Part shown: one piece after another, positions 26,208 to 35,143 of the stretch
How the letters are laid out: each line of letters begins with the position of its first letter
Position numbering within the stretch: position 1 is the stretch's first letter
Source of the DNA: Chitinophagales bacterium
GTDB taxonomy: Bacteria; Bacteroidota; Bacteroidia; Chitinophagales; LD1
Length of the DNA stretch: 64,000 nt
Direction of reading: 5' to 3'
Assembly (NCBI GenBank): GCA_026129525.1
Contig: JAHCHW010000002.1
Coordinates: 186,001-250,000, forward strand
Made by a program: the position numbers and the translations under genes
The notes under the pieces: generated by a model
Seen by the model: the letters and a program-made list of their open reading frames with translations, nothing else
Databases searched by the model: none
What the model was told of the DNA's origin: nothing

Positions 26208-26527
26208 AGAATAAACTTAGCAATTACAATGGGCATGCCGTAAAGAATGGTAGCACCAATTACTCCGCGTGCAGCATTGTAGTAATCGCGCGAAATAAAA
26301 AGGAAGAAAACGCCCAAATTGATAATGCAACCGAAACTAAGAATCTTGGAAAGCATATCGGGCGTTTTTACGGTTTGCAGATAAATAGCAAAAGTCATAT
26401 CGTTCATTTGCAGTAAATAGAAAAACACAAACGATAACATGGGTAAAAGAATAGCGGGCAGAAAACCTACCCAAAATTTATCCCATTTGTAAAAGGTTGG
26501 AGTCGGATTTAATATTCTGTCGAGCAT
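26204..26527 (-). CDS. Small three-helix membrane protein between surE and lpxB
   Basis: The 107-residue protein has three predicted membrane segments: FLPAILLPMLSFVFFYLL (about 22-39), LSFGCIINLGVFFLFIS (about 63-79) and a C-terminal ARGVIGATILYGMPIVIAKF (about 86-105). The N-terminus is polar and aromatic (PTPTFYKWDKFW). No enzymatic motif is seen and I do not recognise the family. Its stop overlaps the lpxB start (GTGA), and it begins 13 nt after surE, which suggests a role linked to lipid A or envelope work. That is inference from position only. Confidence 0.75.
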   Translation of the reverse strand: MLDRILNPTPTFYKWDKFWVGFLPAILLPMLSFVFFYLLQMNDMTFAIYLQTVKTPDMLSKILSFGCIINLGVFFLFISRDYYNAARGVIGATILYGMPIVIAKFIL

Positions 26528-26540
26528 AATCTACAATGGG

Positions 26541-27368
26541 TTAAAAATTAAATTCCTCTTTGCTCTCGCGCGGAATTTGCTCATTGCCTTTCTCCACTGC
26601 GGTAAACTGCCAGTTTTCATTAATAAACGGAATGGCATAGTGTGCCGTTAAATCGTGCTGTACGGGCACCACGCTTACGAAACCGTTTGCTAATGCCCAC
26701 TCATCGGTGTCTTGTCCGTGGTCGTAGTTTACAAACTTGCCCGTAAGCCAATAGTATGGTCTGCCCATTGGGTCTTGTCGTTCCAAATATTCCTCCTCCC
26801 ACTTTGCAACAGCCTGACGGCAAATTTTCATCCCTCCTATTTTATCAAGCGGTAGCTTTGGAATATTTACGTTGAGTAGTGTGTTCTTTGGAATTCCGTA
26901 TTTAAGAATGCTTTCGGCAATAAAGCGCGCATAAAAAGCGGATGCTGAAAAGTCGGCTTCGTAACTGTAATCGAGCAGCGAAAAACCAACTGATGGAATT
27001 CCTTCCAAACTTGCTTCTACGGCAGCACTCATAGTTCCCGAATAAATAATATTGATGGATGAATTAGAGCCGTGGTTGATTCCGCTCACACATAAATCGG
27101 GATGGCGGTGCAACACTTTATCAACGGCTAACTTTACGCAGTCAACCGGAGTTCCCGAACACTGATAGGCTTTTATTCCTTCAAAGTGGTGTACTTCTTT
27201 TAAGCGCAGCGGTTTGTTAATGGTAATGGCGTGACCCATGCCCGACTGTGGCGAATCGGGCGCAACCACCACAACTTCACCTAAATCTTTCACTGCTTCA
27301 GCTAATGCTTTAATGCCGGGCGCAGTAATTCCATCATCGTTTACAACTAATATCAAAGGCTTGCTCAT
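26541..27368 (-). CDS. surE: 5'/3'-nucleotidase SurE
   Basis: SurE is a divalent-metal nucleotidase that dephosphorylates nucleoside monophosphates under stress. The 275 residues begin MSKPLILVVNDDGITAPG, whose NDDG binds the metal. VAPDSPQSGMGHAITI and VSGINHGSNSS (metal Asn) follow, then YSGTMSAAVEASLEGIPSVGFS. An ATG 11 codons upstream (27401) is in frame, but 27368 gives the standard SurE N-terminus. It leads the operon to the membrane protein and lpxB, an order often seen in Bacteroidota. A TATATTCG box at 27380-27373 is unusually close, 4 nt from the chosen ATG. Confidence 0.95.
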   Translation of the reverse strand: MSKPLILVVNDDGITAPGIKALAEAVKDLGEVVVVAPDSPQSGMGHAITINKPLRLKEVHHFEGIKAYQCSGTPVDCVKLAVDKVLHRHPDLCVSGINHGSNSSINIIYSGTMSAAVEASLEGIPSVGFSLLDYSYEADFSASAFYARFIAESILKYGIPKNTLLNVNIPKLPLDKIGGMKICRQAVAKWEEEYLERQDPMGRPYYWLTGKFVNYDHGQDTDEWALANGFVSVVPVQHDLTAHYAIPFINENWQFTAVEKGNEQIPRESKEEFNF

Positions 27369-27428
27369 GCTGCGAATATAGAATAAAGGAATAGTGTCCA
27401 TTGCCCTGAGGCGTTTTACTCAAATTCG

Positions 27429-27436
27429 TATATTGG
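27429..27436 (+). promoter_or_regulatory. -7-like element TATATTGG upstream of the 2OG oxygenase
   Basis: TATATTGG fits TAnnTTnG and lies 22 nt before the ATG at 27459, the usual spacing for these boxes. Confidence 0.35.
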
Positions 27437-27458
27437 CACATCATCATCCAAAAAAATT

Positions 27459-28295
27459 ATGATAACAACCGAGGTTACCCGCGAGCAAATTGCAAAACTG
27501 ATTGCGGATAAACTGAAGCAGAATAAAGAAGCGTTAGTGAATCAATGGAATACTAAACACTCCGACTTTGATACGCGCTTTTTTGTTTGCGACAACCTGT
27601 TGCCTGATGGTATTATTGCGGACTATATTCAACACTTACCACCTAAAGAAGTATTGCTGTTGCGCGATACAATTCGCGAGCGAAAACGCGTAGGCATTGA
27701 TTACAAAAACTACGACCCTCTTATAGGCAATGTATTGTTGGCTTTTCAGATGCCCGATGTGGTAGAAATTGTTTCGGAAATTACCGGCATTGGTAACATG
27801 CAGGCAGACCCTACTTTGTATGCAAGCGGTGTGTCAATAATGGAGAAAGATGATTTCCTGAACCCTCACCTAGATAATTCGCACGATGGCGATCAGGAAA
27901 ACTACCGTGTTATCAATTTACTGTTTTATGTTTCGCCCGAATGGGAAAGTGCAAACGGTGGCAATCTGGAACTTTGGGATATTAACGTGAGCAAACCCAC
28001 CGAAATAGTTTCGAAGTTTAACCGTCTGGTTGTAATGGAAACAAACAACATCAGCTACCACTCGGTGAACAAAGTAAGAGTGGATAAACGCAGAGTGTGT
28101 GTATCGAACTACTATTTTTCAAAAAAGGCATCGGGCGGAAAAGATTTCAGACATATAACAACGTTCACCGGTCGCCCTGAGGAACCGTTGAAACGGGCAG
28201 TTTTAAAAGTAGTGGACGGCTTTGCGCTGAATACAATTGCAAAGATTTTTCCATCACTTTTAAAGGGCACAAAACACCGCCTAAAGGACAAATAA
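27459..28295 (+). CDS. 2-oxoglutarate/Fe(II)-dependent dioxygenase, prolyl-hydroxylase-like
   Basis: The 278-residue protein has the double-stranded beta-helix signature of 2OG-Fe(II) oxygenases: metal ligands HLD in NPHLDNSHDGD (His137, Asp139), GGNLELWD (168-174) and the distal YHSVNKV (His201), followed by the 2OG-binding arginine in KRRVCVSNYYFS (Arg211 or Arg212). It is most like prolyl-4-hydroxylase-type domains in polysaccharide and glycan loci, where the target may be a protein side chain or a sugar. The N-terminal 45 residues are helical and charged. It lies 22 nt before a GT2 gene on the same strand, which supports a glycan or lipid-linked role without proving it. Confidence 0.8.
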   Translation: MITTEVTREQIAKLIADKLKQNKEALVNQWNTKHSDFDTRFFVCDNLLPDGIIADYIQHLPPKEVLLLRDTIRERKRVGIDYKNYDPLIGNVLLAFQMPDVVEIVSEITGIGNMQADPTLYASGVSIMEKDDFLNPHLDNSHDGDQENYRVINLLFYVSPEWESANGGNLELWDINVSKPTEIVSKFNRLVVMETNNISYHSVNKVRVDKRRVCVSNYYFSKKASGGKDFRHITTFTGRPEEPLKRAVLKVVDGFALNTIAKIFPSLLKGTKHRLKDK

Positions 28296-28317
28296 GACTA
28301 AGCGTAATTACACCAAC

Positions 28318-29004
28318 TTGGAAAGCTCTAAACACATTTTTGTTCTTGTTCCATCTTTTAACGAAGGACGCGTTGTGCACACCACTGTTACCCCGTTGTT
28401 AGAAAAAGGATACACCGTTGTAGTGATAGACGATTGTTCGACCGATAACACGTTTGATGAGTTGAAAAATTCGGGAGTTCATTACCTGAAGCACGAAGTA
28501 AACTTAGGACAAGGCGCTGCCCTGCAAACGGGTATTGAATACGCATTAGAAAACGGAGCTGAATACGCAGTTACTTTCGATGCTGACGGACAACACGACT
28601 ACACGGAAATACCGGCCTTGTTGCAACCGGTTATAGAAGGTAAAGCCGACATTACAATGGGCAGCCGCTTTTTACGTAAAGAAGATATTGAACAAGTTCC
28701 GCCAATGCGAAAACTGGTGCTGAAAGGAGCCATTATAGTAAACGGTTTACTTACAGGCTTGTGGCTTACTGATGCACATAACGGTTTCAGAGCTATGAAC
28801 AGAAAAGCAATGCAGTGTATTTATTTACGCGAAAACCGTATGGCACATGCTTCCGAAATTCTTTCGCAAGTTAAACTGCATAAGTTGAGGTTTCAGGAAG
28901 TGCCTGTAAAAATTACCTATACCGACTACTCAAAAGTAAAGGGACAAAGCTCTATGAACTCTGTAAATATTCTCATTGATTTGCTGCTGAAAAAAATTCT
29001 GTGA
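28318..29004 (+). CDS. GT2 glycosyltransferase, polyprenol-phosphate glycosyltransferase type
   Basis: The 228-residue GT2 domain has VLVPSFNEGRVVHTTV (9-24), VVIDDCSTDNTFDEL (35-49), LGQGAALQTGIEYAL, the metal-binding TFDADGQHDYTEIP and MGSRFLRKEDI. The architecture is of DPM1/dolichyl-phosphate glucose synthase enzymes. No ATG precedes the conserved region, so TTG at 28318 is the likely start. The stop overlaps the GTG of the next gene, a DUF2304 membrane protein that often accompanies such GT2 enzymes. With the TMTC-like membrane protein at 29340, the set could make a lipid-linked sugar and transfer it on the outer face. Confidence 0.85.
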   Translation: MESSKHIFVLVPSFNEGRVVHTTVTPLLEKGYTVVVIDDCSTDNTFDELKNSGVHYLKHEVNLGQGAALQTGIEYALENGAEYAVTFDADGQHDYTEIPALLQPVIEGKADITMGSRFLRKEDIEQVPPMRKLVLKGAIIVNGLLTGLWLTDAHNGFRAMNRKAMQCIYLRENRMAHASEILSQVKLHKLRFQEVPVKITYTDYSKVKGQSSMNSVNILIDLLLKKIL

Positions 29005-29339
29005 GCATGCTGAACATTAAAGTAATACTGCTTTTACCGCTGTTGGTGCTCATAATTTTGTATTTGCCTAAACTACGCAACCGCACTTTCTACCGGCTTT
29101 CACTTATTGGTATTTCCGCTTTGGGAATTTTGTTTGTGCTGTTTCCTTCACTTACCGACAAACTCGCTCATTTTGTTGGGGTAGGGCGTGGAGCCGATTT
29201 GGTTACCTACCTGTTTATTACTTTCTTTTTTATTGCAGGCATTGCCTTCTATTCCAAAATGCGAAAACTGGAAGAGCAGCAAACTGAATTAGTGCGTAAA
29301 ATTGCTCTGCGCGATGCCCAAAAACTAAATCATCCGTAA
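29001..29339 (+). CDS. DUF2304 small membrane protein
   Basis: The 112-residue protein has three membrane segments (about 8-25, 33-50, 67-85) joined by FVGVGRGADLVTYLFI, and ends in a charged coiled-coil (KMRKLEEQQTELVRKIALRDAQ). The GVGRGADL motif and LEEQxTELVRxIAL tail are the DUF2304 hallmarks. GTG at 29001 overlaps the previous stop (GTGA); an ATG at 29007 is an alternative. The family is found next to polyprenol-phosphate glycosyltransferases and may anchor or flip their product. That role is inference. Confidence 0.88.
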   Translation: MSMLNIKVILLLPLLVLIILYLPKLRNRTFYRLSLIGISALGILFVLFPSLTDKLAHFVGVGRGADLVTYLFITFFFIAGIAFYSKMRKLEEQQTELVRKIALRDAQKLNHP

Positions 29340-31385
29340 ATGAAGCACCGAATTGTGGTGGCAGGCTTGCTCACCGCCATACTTGGAACTATTCTGTTGG
29401 TTTACTCCAATCATTTTTACAACGAGTTTCATTTTGACGACTCGCACACCGTACGCGACAATGCTTACATACGCGACATTAGCAACATTCCTTTGTTCTT
29501 TAAAGATTGTGCCACTACCAGTTCCATGCCATCGCATCAGGGCTACCGCCCATTAGTTACCACCACCCTTGCCATTGACTATTGGTTGAGCATGAAAAAG
29601 ACAAACGGGCAAAACGGGTACGATTTCTTTTGGTATCACGTTTCGAATTTTACATGGTTTTTGCTGATAGTAGTGCTGCTGTATTTTATTCAGGTAAAAA
29701 TTTACAACAGTGCATTTGCGAATGAACGAAACGTGTTGTTTGCCTTACTCGGCTGCCTGTGGTACGGGCTTACAACCGCTAATGCCGAAACGGTTAACTA
29801 CATCATTTCCCGCTCCGATATTCTTTCAACGCTTGCCATTGTAGCATCGTTTGCCATTTATTTGGTTTTTCCTGTACAACGCAAGTATTATCTGTATCTG
29901 ATACCTGCTGCCATTGGCATGTTTGCCAAAGAAACCACCATCATGTTTGCACCGGTACTAATTGCTTACGATTACATGATTGAAAAGCAAAAACCTTTGA
30001 AAGATATTTTTACGCTAAAGGAACTGAAAGCATTTGGCGGAAGTTTTACTAAAGGGTTACCCGCGCTTATAGTTTGTGTCGCGCTGGGAATTTTCACCGT
30101 AGTAATGACTACCAAACACGAACCGGGAGGCTTTTCGGTGTTGTATTATGCTATCTCCCAACCTTACATTCTTATTCATTATGTAGTGCAGTTTTTCTTC
30201 CCCTTCGGGTTAAGTGCCGATACTGATATTCCTTTAATTACTTCATTGAAGGATGACCGCTTATACATCGGCTTCGCTTTCCTTATCGGCTTCATCTACC
30301 TCATTTTTAAAACTTCGGAAACAAAAGAATGGCGGGGTGTTTCGTTCGGTTTGGTGTGGTTCATACTTATGTTGCTGCCTACTTCTTCGTTTATAGCATT
30401 GGCAGAGGTAACTAACGACCACCGAGTGTTTTTGCCATACATAGGTTTAGTGATGGCTATGGTGAGTGTGCTTACCAATCTTTACTACAAAATATGGGAA
30501 ACCAAATCGTTGCTTCGCACAGGCATTGTAACTATTACCTTACTGGCAATTGCCGGATACGGTTACGGAACACACGAACGAAACAAAGTTTGGAAAACGG
30601 ATGAAGCGCTTTGGAAAGATGTAACCGAAAAAAGTCCCAACAATGGCAGGGGTTGGATGAACTACGGTTTAACACAAATGAGCAAAGGCAATTACAACGA
30701 TGCACTGTATGCCTACGAGCAGGCGCTTACTAAAACACCGCGCTATCATCTTTTGCATATAAATATGGGCGTATTGAAAGCTGCTATGGGCATGAATGCC
30801 GAAGCAGAACAGTATTACAAAAACGCAATTACTTACGGCACTAATCATGTGGAGCCTTACTACTACTACGCCCGCTTTTTGTTCAACAACGGACGAGCAG
30901 ATGAATCTGAAATTTACTGCGGCAAAGCGCTTTCCATTTTCCCCGGGCACATTTACTCGCGTTACCTGCAAATGGATATTTACAACTTTAAGAAAGACTG
31001 GAACATGCTCATGGCATCGGCACAAACTACGTTAAGCATGTACCCGAGCGATGTGAAAGCACAGGCGTATCTTAACATTGCTCAAAATCCTTCTTCGGCA
31101 AGTATTCCTACGCCTGCAAAAAATCAAACTGCACAAGATTTACTCAACCAATCGCTGGCGTATTACCATGCCGGAAAATTTCGCGAGTGTATTGATGCCT
31201 GTTACAAAGCGCTGGAATTGCGCCCTAACTATGCCGAAGCATACAACAATATCTGCACCGCTTACAATCAACTGCAACAATTCGACAGTGCGGTTTGGGC
31301 ATGTAACAAAGCTATTGAACTGAAACCCGATTTTCAGTTAGCCAAAAACAATTTAAACTGGGCGAAGAGTCAGTTGAAGAAGTGA
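29340..31385 (+). CDS. TMTC-like multipass membrane protein with C-terminal TPR repeats
   Basis: The 681-residue protein starts directly after the DUF2304 stop. Residues 1 to about 420 have around ten hydrophobic segments plus motifs of the GT-C/TMTC type: FHFDDSHTVRDNAYI (31-45), with acidic residues in the first external loop, and GYRPLVTTTLAIDYWL. From about 430 to the end are TPR units (GWMNYGLTQMSKGNYNDALYAYEQAL, AEAYNNICTAYNQLQQFDSA, two truncated units between). Eukaryotic TMTC proteins are O-mannosyltransferases using lipid-linked mannose, with TPRs recognising the acceptor. With the GT2 and DUF2304 genes this looks like a lipid-sugar-dependent protein O-glycosylation unit. That function is inferred, not shown. 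Confidence 0.8.
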   Translation: MKHRIVVAGLLTAILGTILLVYSNHFYNEFHFDDSHTVRDNAYIRDISNIPLFFKDCATTSSMPSHQGYRPLVTTTLAIDYWLSMKKTNGQNGYDFFWYHVSNFTWFLLIVVLLYFIQVKIYNSAFANERNVLFALLGCLWYGLTTANAETVNYIISRSDILSTLAIVASFAIYLVFPVQRKYYLYLIPAAIGMFAKETTIMFAPVLIAYDYMIEKQKPLKDIFTLKELKAFGGSFTKGLPALIVCVALGIFTVVMTTKHEPGGFSVLYYAISQPYILIHYVVQFFFPFGLSADTDIPLITSLKDDRLYIGFAFLIGFIYLIFKTSETKEWRGVSFGLVWFILMLLPTSSFIALAEVTNDHRVFLPYIGLVMAMVSVLTNLYYKIWETKSLLRTGIVTITLLAIAGYGYGTHERNKVWKTDEALWKDVTEKSPNNGRGWMNYGLTQMSKGNYNDALYAYEQALTKTPRYHLLHINMGVLKAAMGMNAEAEQYYKNAITYGTNHVEPYYYYARFLFNNGRADESEIYCGKALSIFPGHIYSRYLQMDIYNFKKDWNMLMASAQTTLSMYPSDVKAQAYLNIAQNPSSASIPTPAKNQTAQDLLNQSLAYYHAGKFRECIDACYKALELRPNYAEAYNNICTAYNQLQQFDSAVWACNKAIELKPDFQLAKNNLNWAKSQLKK

Positions 31386-31392
31386 TGAAAAT

Positions 31393-34300
31393 TTAAAACA
31401 ACGCCCTTAACTCTGCCCTTCCGGTGTGAATGGGCTTAAGGGTGCTTTTATCGCCTGCCGTAAATCCGGTCATTCGCCCATCATAATTAAGCGAAAGCTG
31501 AATATTGTTGCCGAGGTTTTGTTCATAGCCGGCTGTCCACACTAAGTTATTGCCGTTGCGCAATCCTTCCAGCATGGCGTACTCCAATTGCTGATTCGGA
31601 AAATTCTTATCCAAATATTTGATGGATGCATACGATAGGCTGGCGGTAATAGTATTCTTTCCTGTTTTGTTATAGCGCACTTCGGCAGTAAGGCGATGAA
31701 CACGGGCGGTTTGCTTGCCAACTGTATCGGTGGGGTTTGCCTTAAACGATAAATCGTATTTCAATCCAACGCGCAGCATAGTTTTAAACTGGTAACTGAA
31801 ATCGGTAATGAGGTCGTTGTAACCGAAGCGGTACTTCAACTGGCGGTAGTAATCCGATTCGTTGGCTTTTACACCATTGGTATAAGTAATTTGTGTGTTG
31901 AACGACTTCACTACATTCCACCTTACAGTTACTCCTTGCGATTGCAGAAAACGGTTTTCGAAGCCCGTAGTGAGCAGTGTGCGCGAGGAGGCGTAATTGA
32001 AATCGAATTGTGCCCCATACTTTGCTTCGAGGCGGTTAAAGTAAAGCGAGTTGCGGCTGCTAATGGCGTTCGATACCAACTGTGCATCTTCTCTTTTTAA
32101 AGGAAACGGATTGAAGTATTCGCCAAAGTTGCGGCTCTTGTCCACAAAAGTTTTCTTGGTAATCTGCACACTTGCCAATGCGCTGAACATGGCAATCACT
32201 TTCCTGGCGCCTTTCGCGTTTCGCCACAATGCTGCAGGATTTATGTTGAGCACATAATTAAACTGATTGGTGTTTACCGAAATAAACTCAGGTGTAACAA
32301 TAAACACGCGCACATACGAAGTATCTTCTCTGAACTGCGAAATCACAAATTCATCCACCTGTTTTACTCCGTCTTCGTTTACATCTTTCCACACATAGTC
32401 GCCTTGGTTAGTGGGCGAAACCTGATAAGTGAGTTGAGTTTTCTGCTGCCGCCCGCTTCCTATTTCGTAGAGTAATGTAGAGCGCAAAAATCCCTTCAAC
32501 ACCGTAAAGTTATAATCAATTCTGCCGAGGTAAAAGTGCTCAGGCTGCGTATTGGTTACCGAATCGGTTTCGGTTGCATGGCGGTAAGTAAGGCTGTAAT
32601 TGATTGATTGATTTTTGATAGAATTAACGGAACCCGTTGCCGAAACGGTTTGCCCCATAAAATGCGGCTTATCGAAACGTCTGCCTTTTGCATGGTGCTC
32701 ATTTCGGATAACGACTTCGAACCCGAATTTATTGATAAGCGAATCGGGGCTATTAAAATACACACGATAGTTCTGCCACAAAAAACTGAGAGGCGAGAGC
32801 GAATCAGCCTCGGTGTTTTGAATGCGGTTTACTTCGTGGTTGAAAGCGGCACCTATACGCCAGCCTTTTATTTTTTTAATACCGTACGATAAATCAGCTG
32901 AGGGACGAATAAAATCTGTTTGGTTGAAAGAAGAAGTGGAACGCAGATATGAATTAGCAAACACAAAATTTACTCCGCGCTTTGAAACGTTGCCGCTCAA
33001 TCCGTTTTCGAAACCGCGGTAAAGCGTGTCTTGCACAAAGGCTTTAAAGCGGTAAGCAATGGTTCCGGTTCCCAGCCAGTTGTACGAAAGGTTAGCAATG
33101 GCGAGATGCTCGTTGTAGCGTTTTGGCTGCGCCAGCAAATTCCAATCGCGGGCAAATTCAATATTGCGGTAACGCTCAACCGTGTTAAACCTATCCTGCA
33201 AAAATTCGTAGTGCAAATCAATACCCACAAATTCTTTCCTATTATTGAGCGAATCGGTTTTGGTAACTATCGCACTTTGATAACCGGCACGCGCAGCAAA
33301 GCCGAGGTTATCGGCATTATCCTGCTTCGAATACATGTTAATGTCCTGATTGCTCATAGATGCTTCAGCCAAAAGTTTGTGATTGTCGTTAATGCGGTAC
33401 TCCCCTCCCACCGAATACATTTGCTGATACTTGGGCGTAACCAGGAAAATAACCGGCTCGTAACTTCCCTGCGGAATAAAAGTAAAGTTAGCCGTATCGA
33501 GCCGCGGAGCCACCCATTGATACACTCTTCCGTTAGCAGTGCTGGTTGCCGGAACATAATTGCCTTTACCTTGCCCAACGAGAGAAAAATTAACGGCAAA
33601 CTTCGCTTTGGTGGAATCGGTGGAGTAAACAAAAACACTGTCGAAGGTAAAGGGGAAGATGGACGTATCTTTCATCTCGTAAAGAATGCGGTTGGCATCC
33701 CAACCCACACTATCCCATCCGCGGTAAAATGCTTTTTGAATACTATCACCAATGGTGCTGAGAAACATTTTTTTATCGGCATTCAAATCCTGTTGCACAT
33801 TCTGCCCTTTGGCATCCTGCTCGGTGTACAAACTGAAATGAATGTCGCCTTTCTTCCCTTCAAACTCGGTATGGGCAAAAGCAGTGCTACGAAGGTAGTT
33901 ACGCTCGGTGTATTCAAACTCTACATACACACGCAGGTCTTTGGTAATAATTCTGCGGGGCATAAAGGTTACTTCGCCCAGGTTGTAATCAATAATATAA
34001 TCGCGGTCGGCACCGCGTTCCATTTTCTGCCCGTTCACAAACACCTCTTCGGTATTGGCAAGAATAACTATGAACGTTTCTCCGTTTCCTCCCAGTAGTT
34101 TGTAAGGTCCTTGGTTGCCCTCAGAAACCGTGAGCAGGTTACGCGAAAATTTTCCGCGCGAAATACCTCCTGCAGCGCCCACGCGCATTACACCTGCCTG
34201 CCCGCCTTTTTGCATGGCTTTTTTTATATCAAATTCTCCGCTGTAATAACCGCCCTGATATTTTTTGGAGAAACGCATAAAGTAATCGCGTTGCGGGTTG

Positions 34301-34992
34301 AACAAATCAAAATCGCCCACTATCACTTTGTGCCTATCCTTCCGCAACTGAATAAAAATTTTGTCGAACTCCTGCACCTGTTGGGTGTTCCCTTCGGGTT
34401 GAATAGGAATGCTATTGTCGGTAATGGCAGCGGTAATTTCCAAATCGCGGGTAAGCATGCCCGATAACTGTAAATTGAAATTGGAGTTGAGCACCACACT
34501 TTGGTTGCTGCCGAACGATACTCCTCGCGAAAAAGTTCCATTGTAATCCAGATTGCCGAAGTCAATCAGTTTAAAACCTTCTTCATCGGGCTTATAGGTA
34601 AACGGGCGAATAACCGAATTGGCTGAATACTCGCGGTAAGCCTGATAACTTTTATGGTAGGTTTCGCGCGCCAGCGAAAACGGATACACGCGATAGAAAA
34701 CTTTTATGGAATCGCCCTCAGGCTTTTGCTTCCAAATAAGCAGCGACTGAAAGGCTTTTACTTCATAGGCGTTGGAATCAATCACCTCACCACCAGCGGC
34801 TCTGATAGTAACGGTATTCGGAACAATACTGAGGCTATCGAGCAAAAGCGTATCGCTTTGCAGCGAAAACGATTGATAGCGGATGTTGCTTTGTGCAAAG
34901 GCTTGAGGCATAAACAGGCAAAGCAGAGCGAGCACCGGTAGTATGCTTCGCAGCAATTTGCCATTAAAACCTTTCGAACTTTCGCCCTTCAC
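31393..34992 (-). CDS. Large outer-membrane beta-barrel protein of unknown function
   Basis: About 1199 residues. The start is taken as GTG at 34992, which yields a good signal peptide (LLRSILPVLALLCLFMPQAFAQ). The open frame continues upstream to 35364 but would run through the divergent gene and has no sensible protein there. The mature part is rich in aromatic, alternating strands over its full length (ELRALF at the C-terminus, VGLKYDLSFKA, RFGYNDLITDFSY), typical of a barrel. An N-terminal domain holds NSVIRPFTYKPDEEGFKL and LQLSGMLTRDLEITAAITDNSIPIQPEGNTQQVQEFDKI. I know of no assigned function. It resembles a conserved Bacteroidota family distantly like parts of SprA. Confidence 0.82.
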   Translation of the reverse strand: MKGESSKGFNGKLLRSILPVLALLCLFMPQAFAQSNIRYQSFSLQSDTLLLDSLSIVPNTVTIRAAGGEVIDSNAYEVKAFQSLLIWKQKPEGDSIKVFYRVYPFSLARETYHKSYQAYREYSANSVIRPFTYKPDEEGFKLIDFGNLDYNGTFSRGVSFGSNQSVVLNSNFNLQLSGMLTRDLEITAAITDNSIPIQPEGNTQQVQEFDKIFIQLRKDRHKVIVGDFDLFNPQRDYFMRFSKKYQGGYYSGEFDIKKAMQKGGQAGVMRVGAAGGISRGKFSRNLLTVSEGNQGPYKLLGGNGETFIVILANTEEVFVNGQKMERGADRDYIIDYNLGEVTFMPRRIITKDLRVYVEFEYTERNYLRSTAFAHTEFEGKKGDIHFSLYTEQDAKGQNVQQDLNADKKMFLSTIGDSIQKAFYRGWDSVGWDANRILYEMKDTSIFPFTFDSVFVYSTDSTKAKFAVNFSLVGQGKGNYVPATSTANGRVYQWVAPRLDTANFTFIPQGSYEPVIFLVTPKYQQMYSVGGEYRINDNHKLLAEASMSNQDINMYSKQDNADNLGFAARAGYQSAIVTKTDSLNNRKEFVGIDLHYEFLQDRFNTVERYRNIEFARDWNLLAQPKRYNEHLAIANLSYNWLGTGTIAYRFKAFVQDTLYRGFENGLSGNVSKRGVNFVFANSYLRSTSSFNQTDFIRPSADLSYGIKKIKGWRIGAAFNHEVNRIQNTEADSLSPLSFLWQNYRVYFNSPDSLINKFGFEVVIRNEHHAKGRRFDKPHFMGQTVSATGSVNSIKNQSINYSLTYRHATETDSVTNTQPEHFYLGRIDYNFTVLKGFLRSTLLYEIGSGRQQKTQLTYQVSPTNQGDYVWKDVNEDGVKQVDEFVISQFREDTSYVRVFIVTPEFISVNTNQFNYVLNINPAALWRNAKGARKVIAMFSALASVQITKKTFVDKSRNFGEYFNPFPLKREDAQLVSNAISSRNSLYFNRLEAKYGAQFDFNYASSRTLLTTGFENRFLQSQGVTVRWNVVKSFNTQITYTNGVKANESDYYRQLKYRFGYNDLITDFSYQFKTMLRVGLKYDLSFKANPTDTVGKQTARVHRLTAEVRYNKTGKNTITASLSYASIKYLDKNFPNQQLEYAMLEGLRNGNNLVWTAGYEQNLGNNIQLSLNYDGRMTGFTAGDKSTLKPIHTGRAELRALF

Positions 34993-35061
34993 AGAGTAAA
35001 TAAAATACAAGATAGAATAATGCCGAATGCAGGGGAATATTGTGGAATATAGAGCGGTGAC

Positions 35062-35095
35062 TAATGAAACATATCGCAGCCGATATGTTTCATTA
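35062..35095. repeat. Perfect 15-bp inverted repeat with 4-nt loop
   Basis: TAATGAAACATATCG (35062-35076), loop CAGC, then its exact complement (35081-35095). It lies in the 151-nt gap between the divergent genes starting at 34992 (minus) and 35144 (plus). It may be an operator for both genes or a hairpin in a leader RNA. There is no flanking T-run on the plus strand to make it a terminator. Confidence 0.8.
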
Positions 35096-35143
35096 TTGAA
35101 ATAATTGGCATTATCATTGAAATACAATAACAAACCTTTATCC

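Noticed and set aside
33031..34098. 355-residue plus-strand frame opposite the large barrel gene
   Set aside because: It is antisense to a clearly coding frame; the length is a by-product of the codon use on the other strand.
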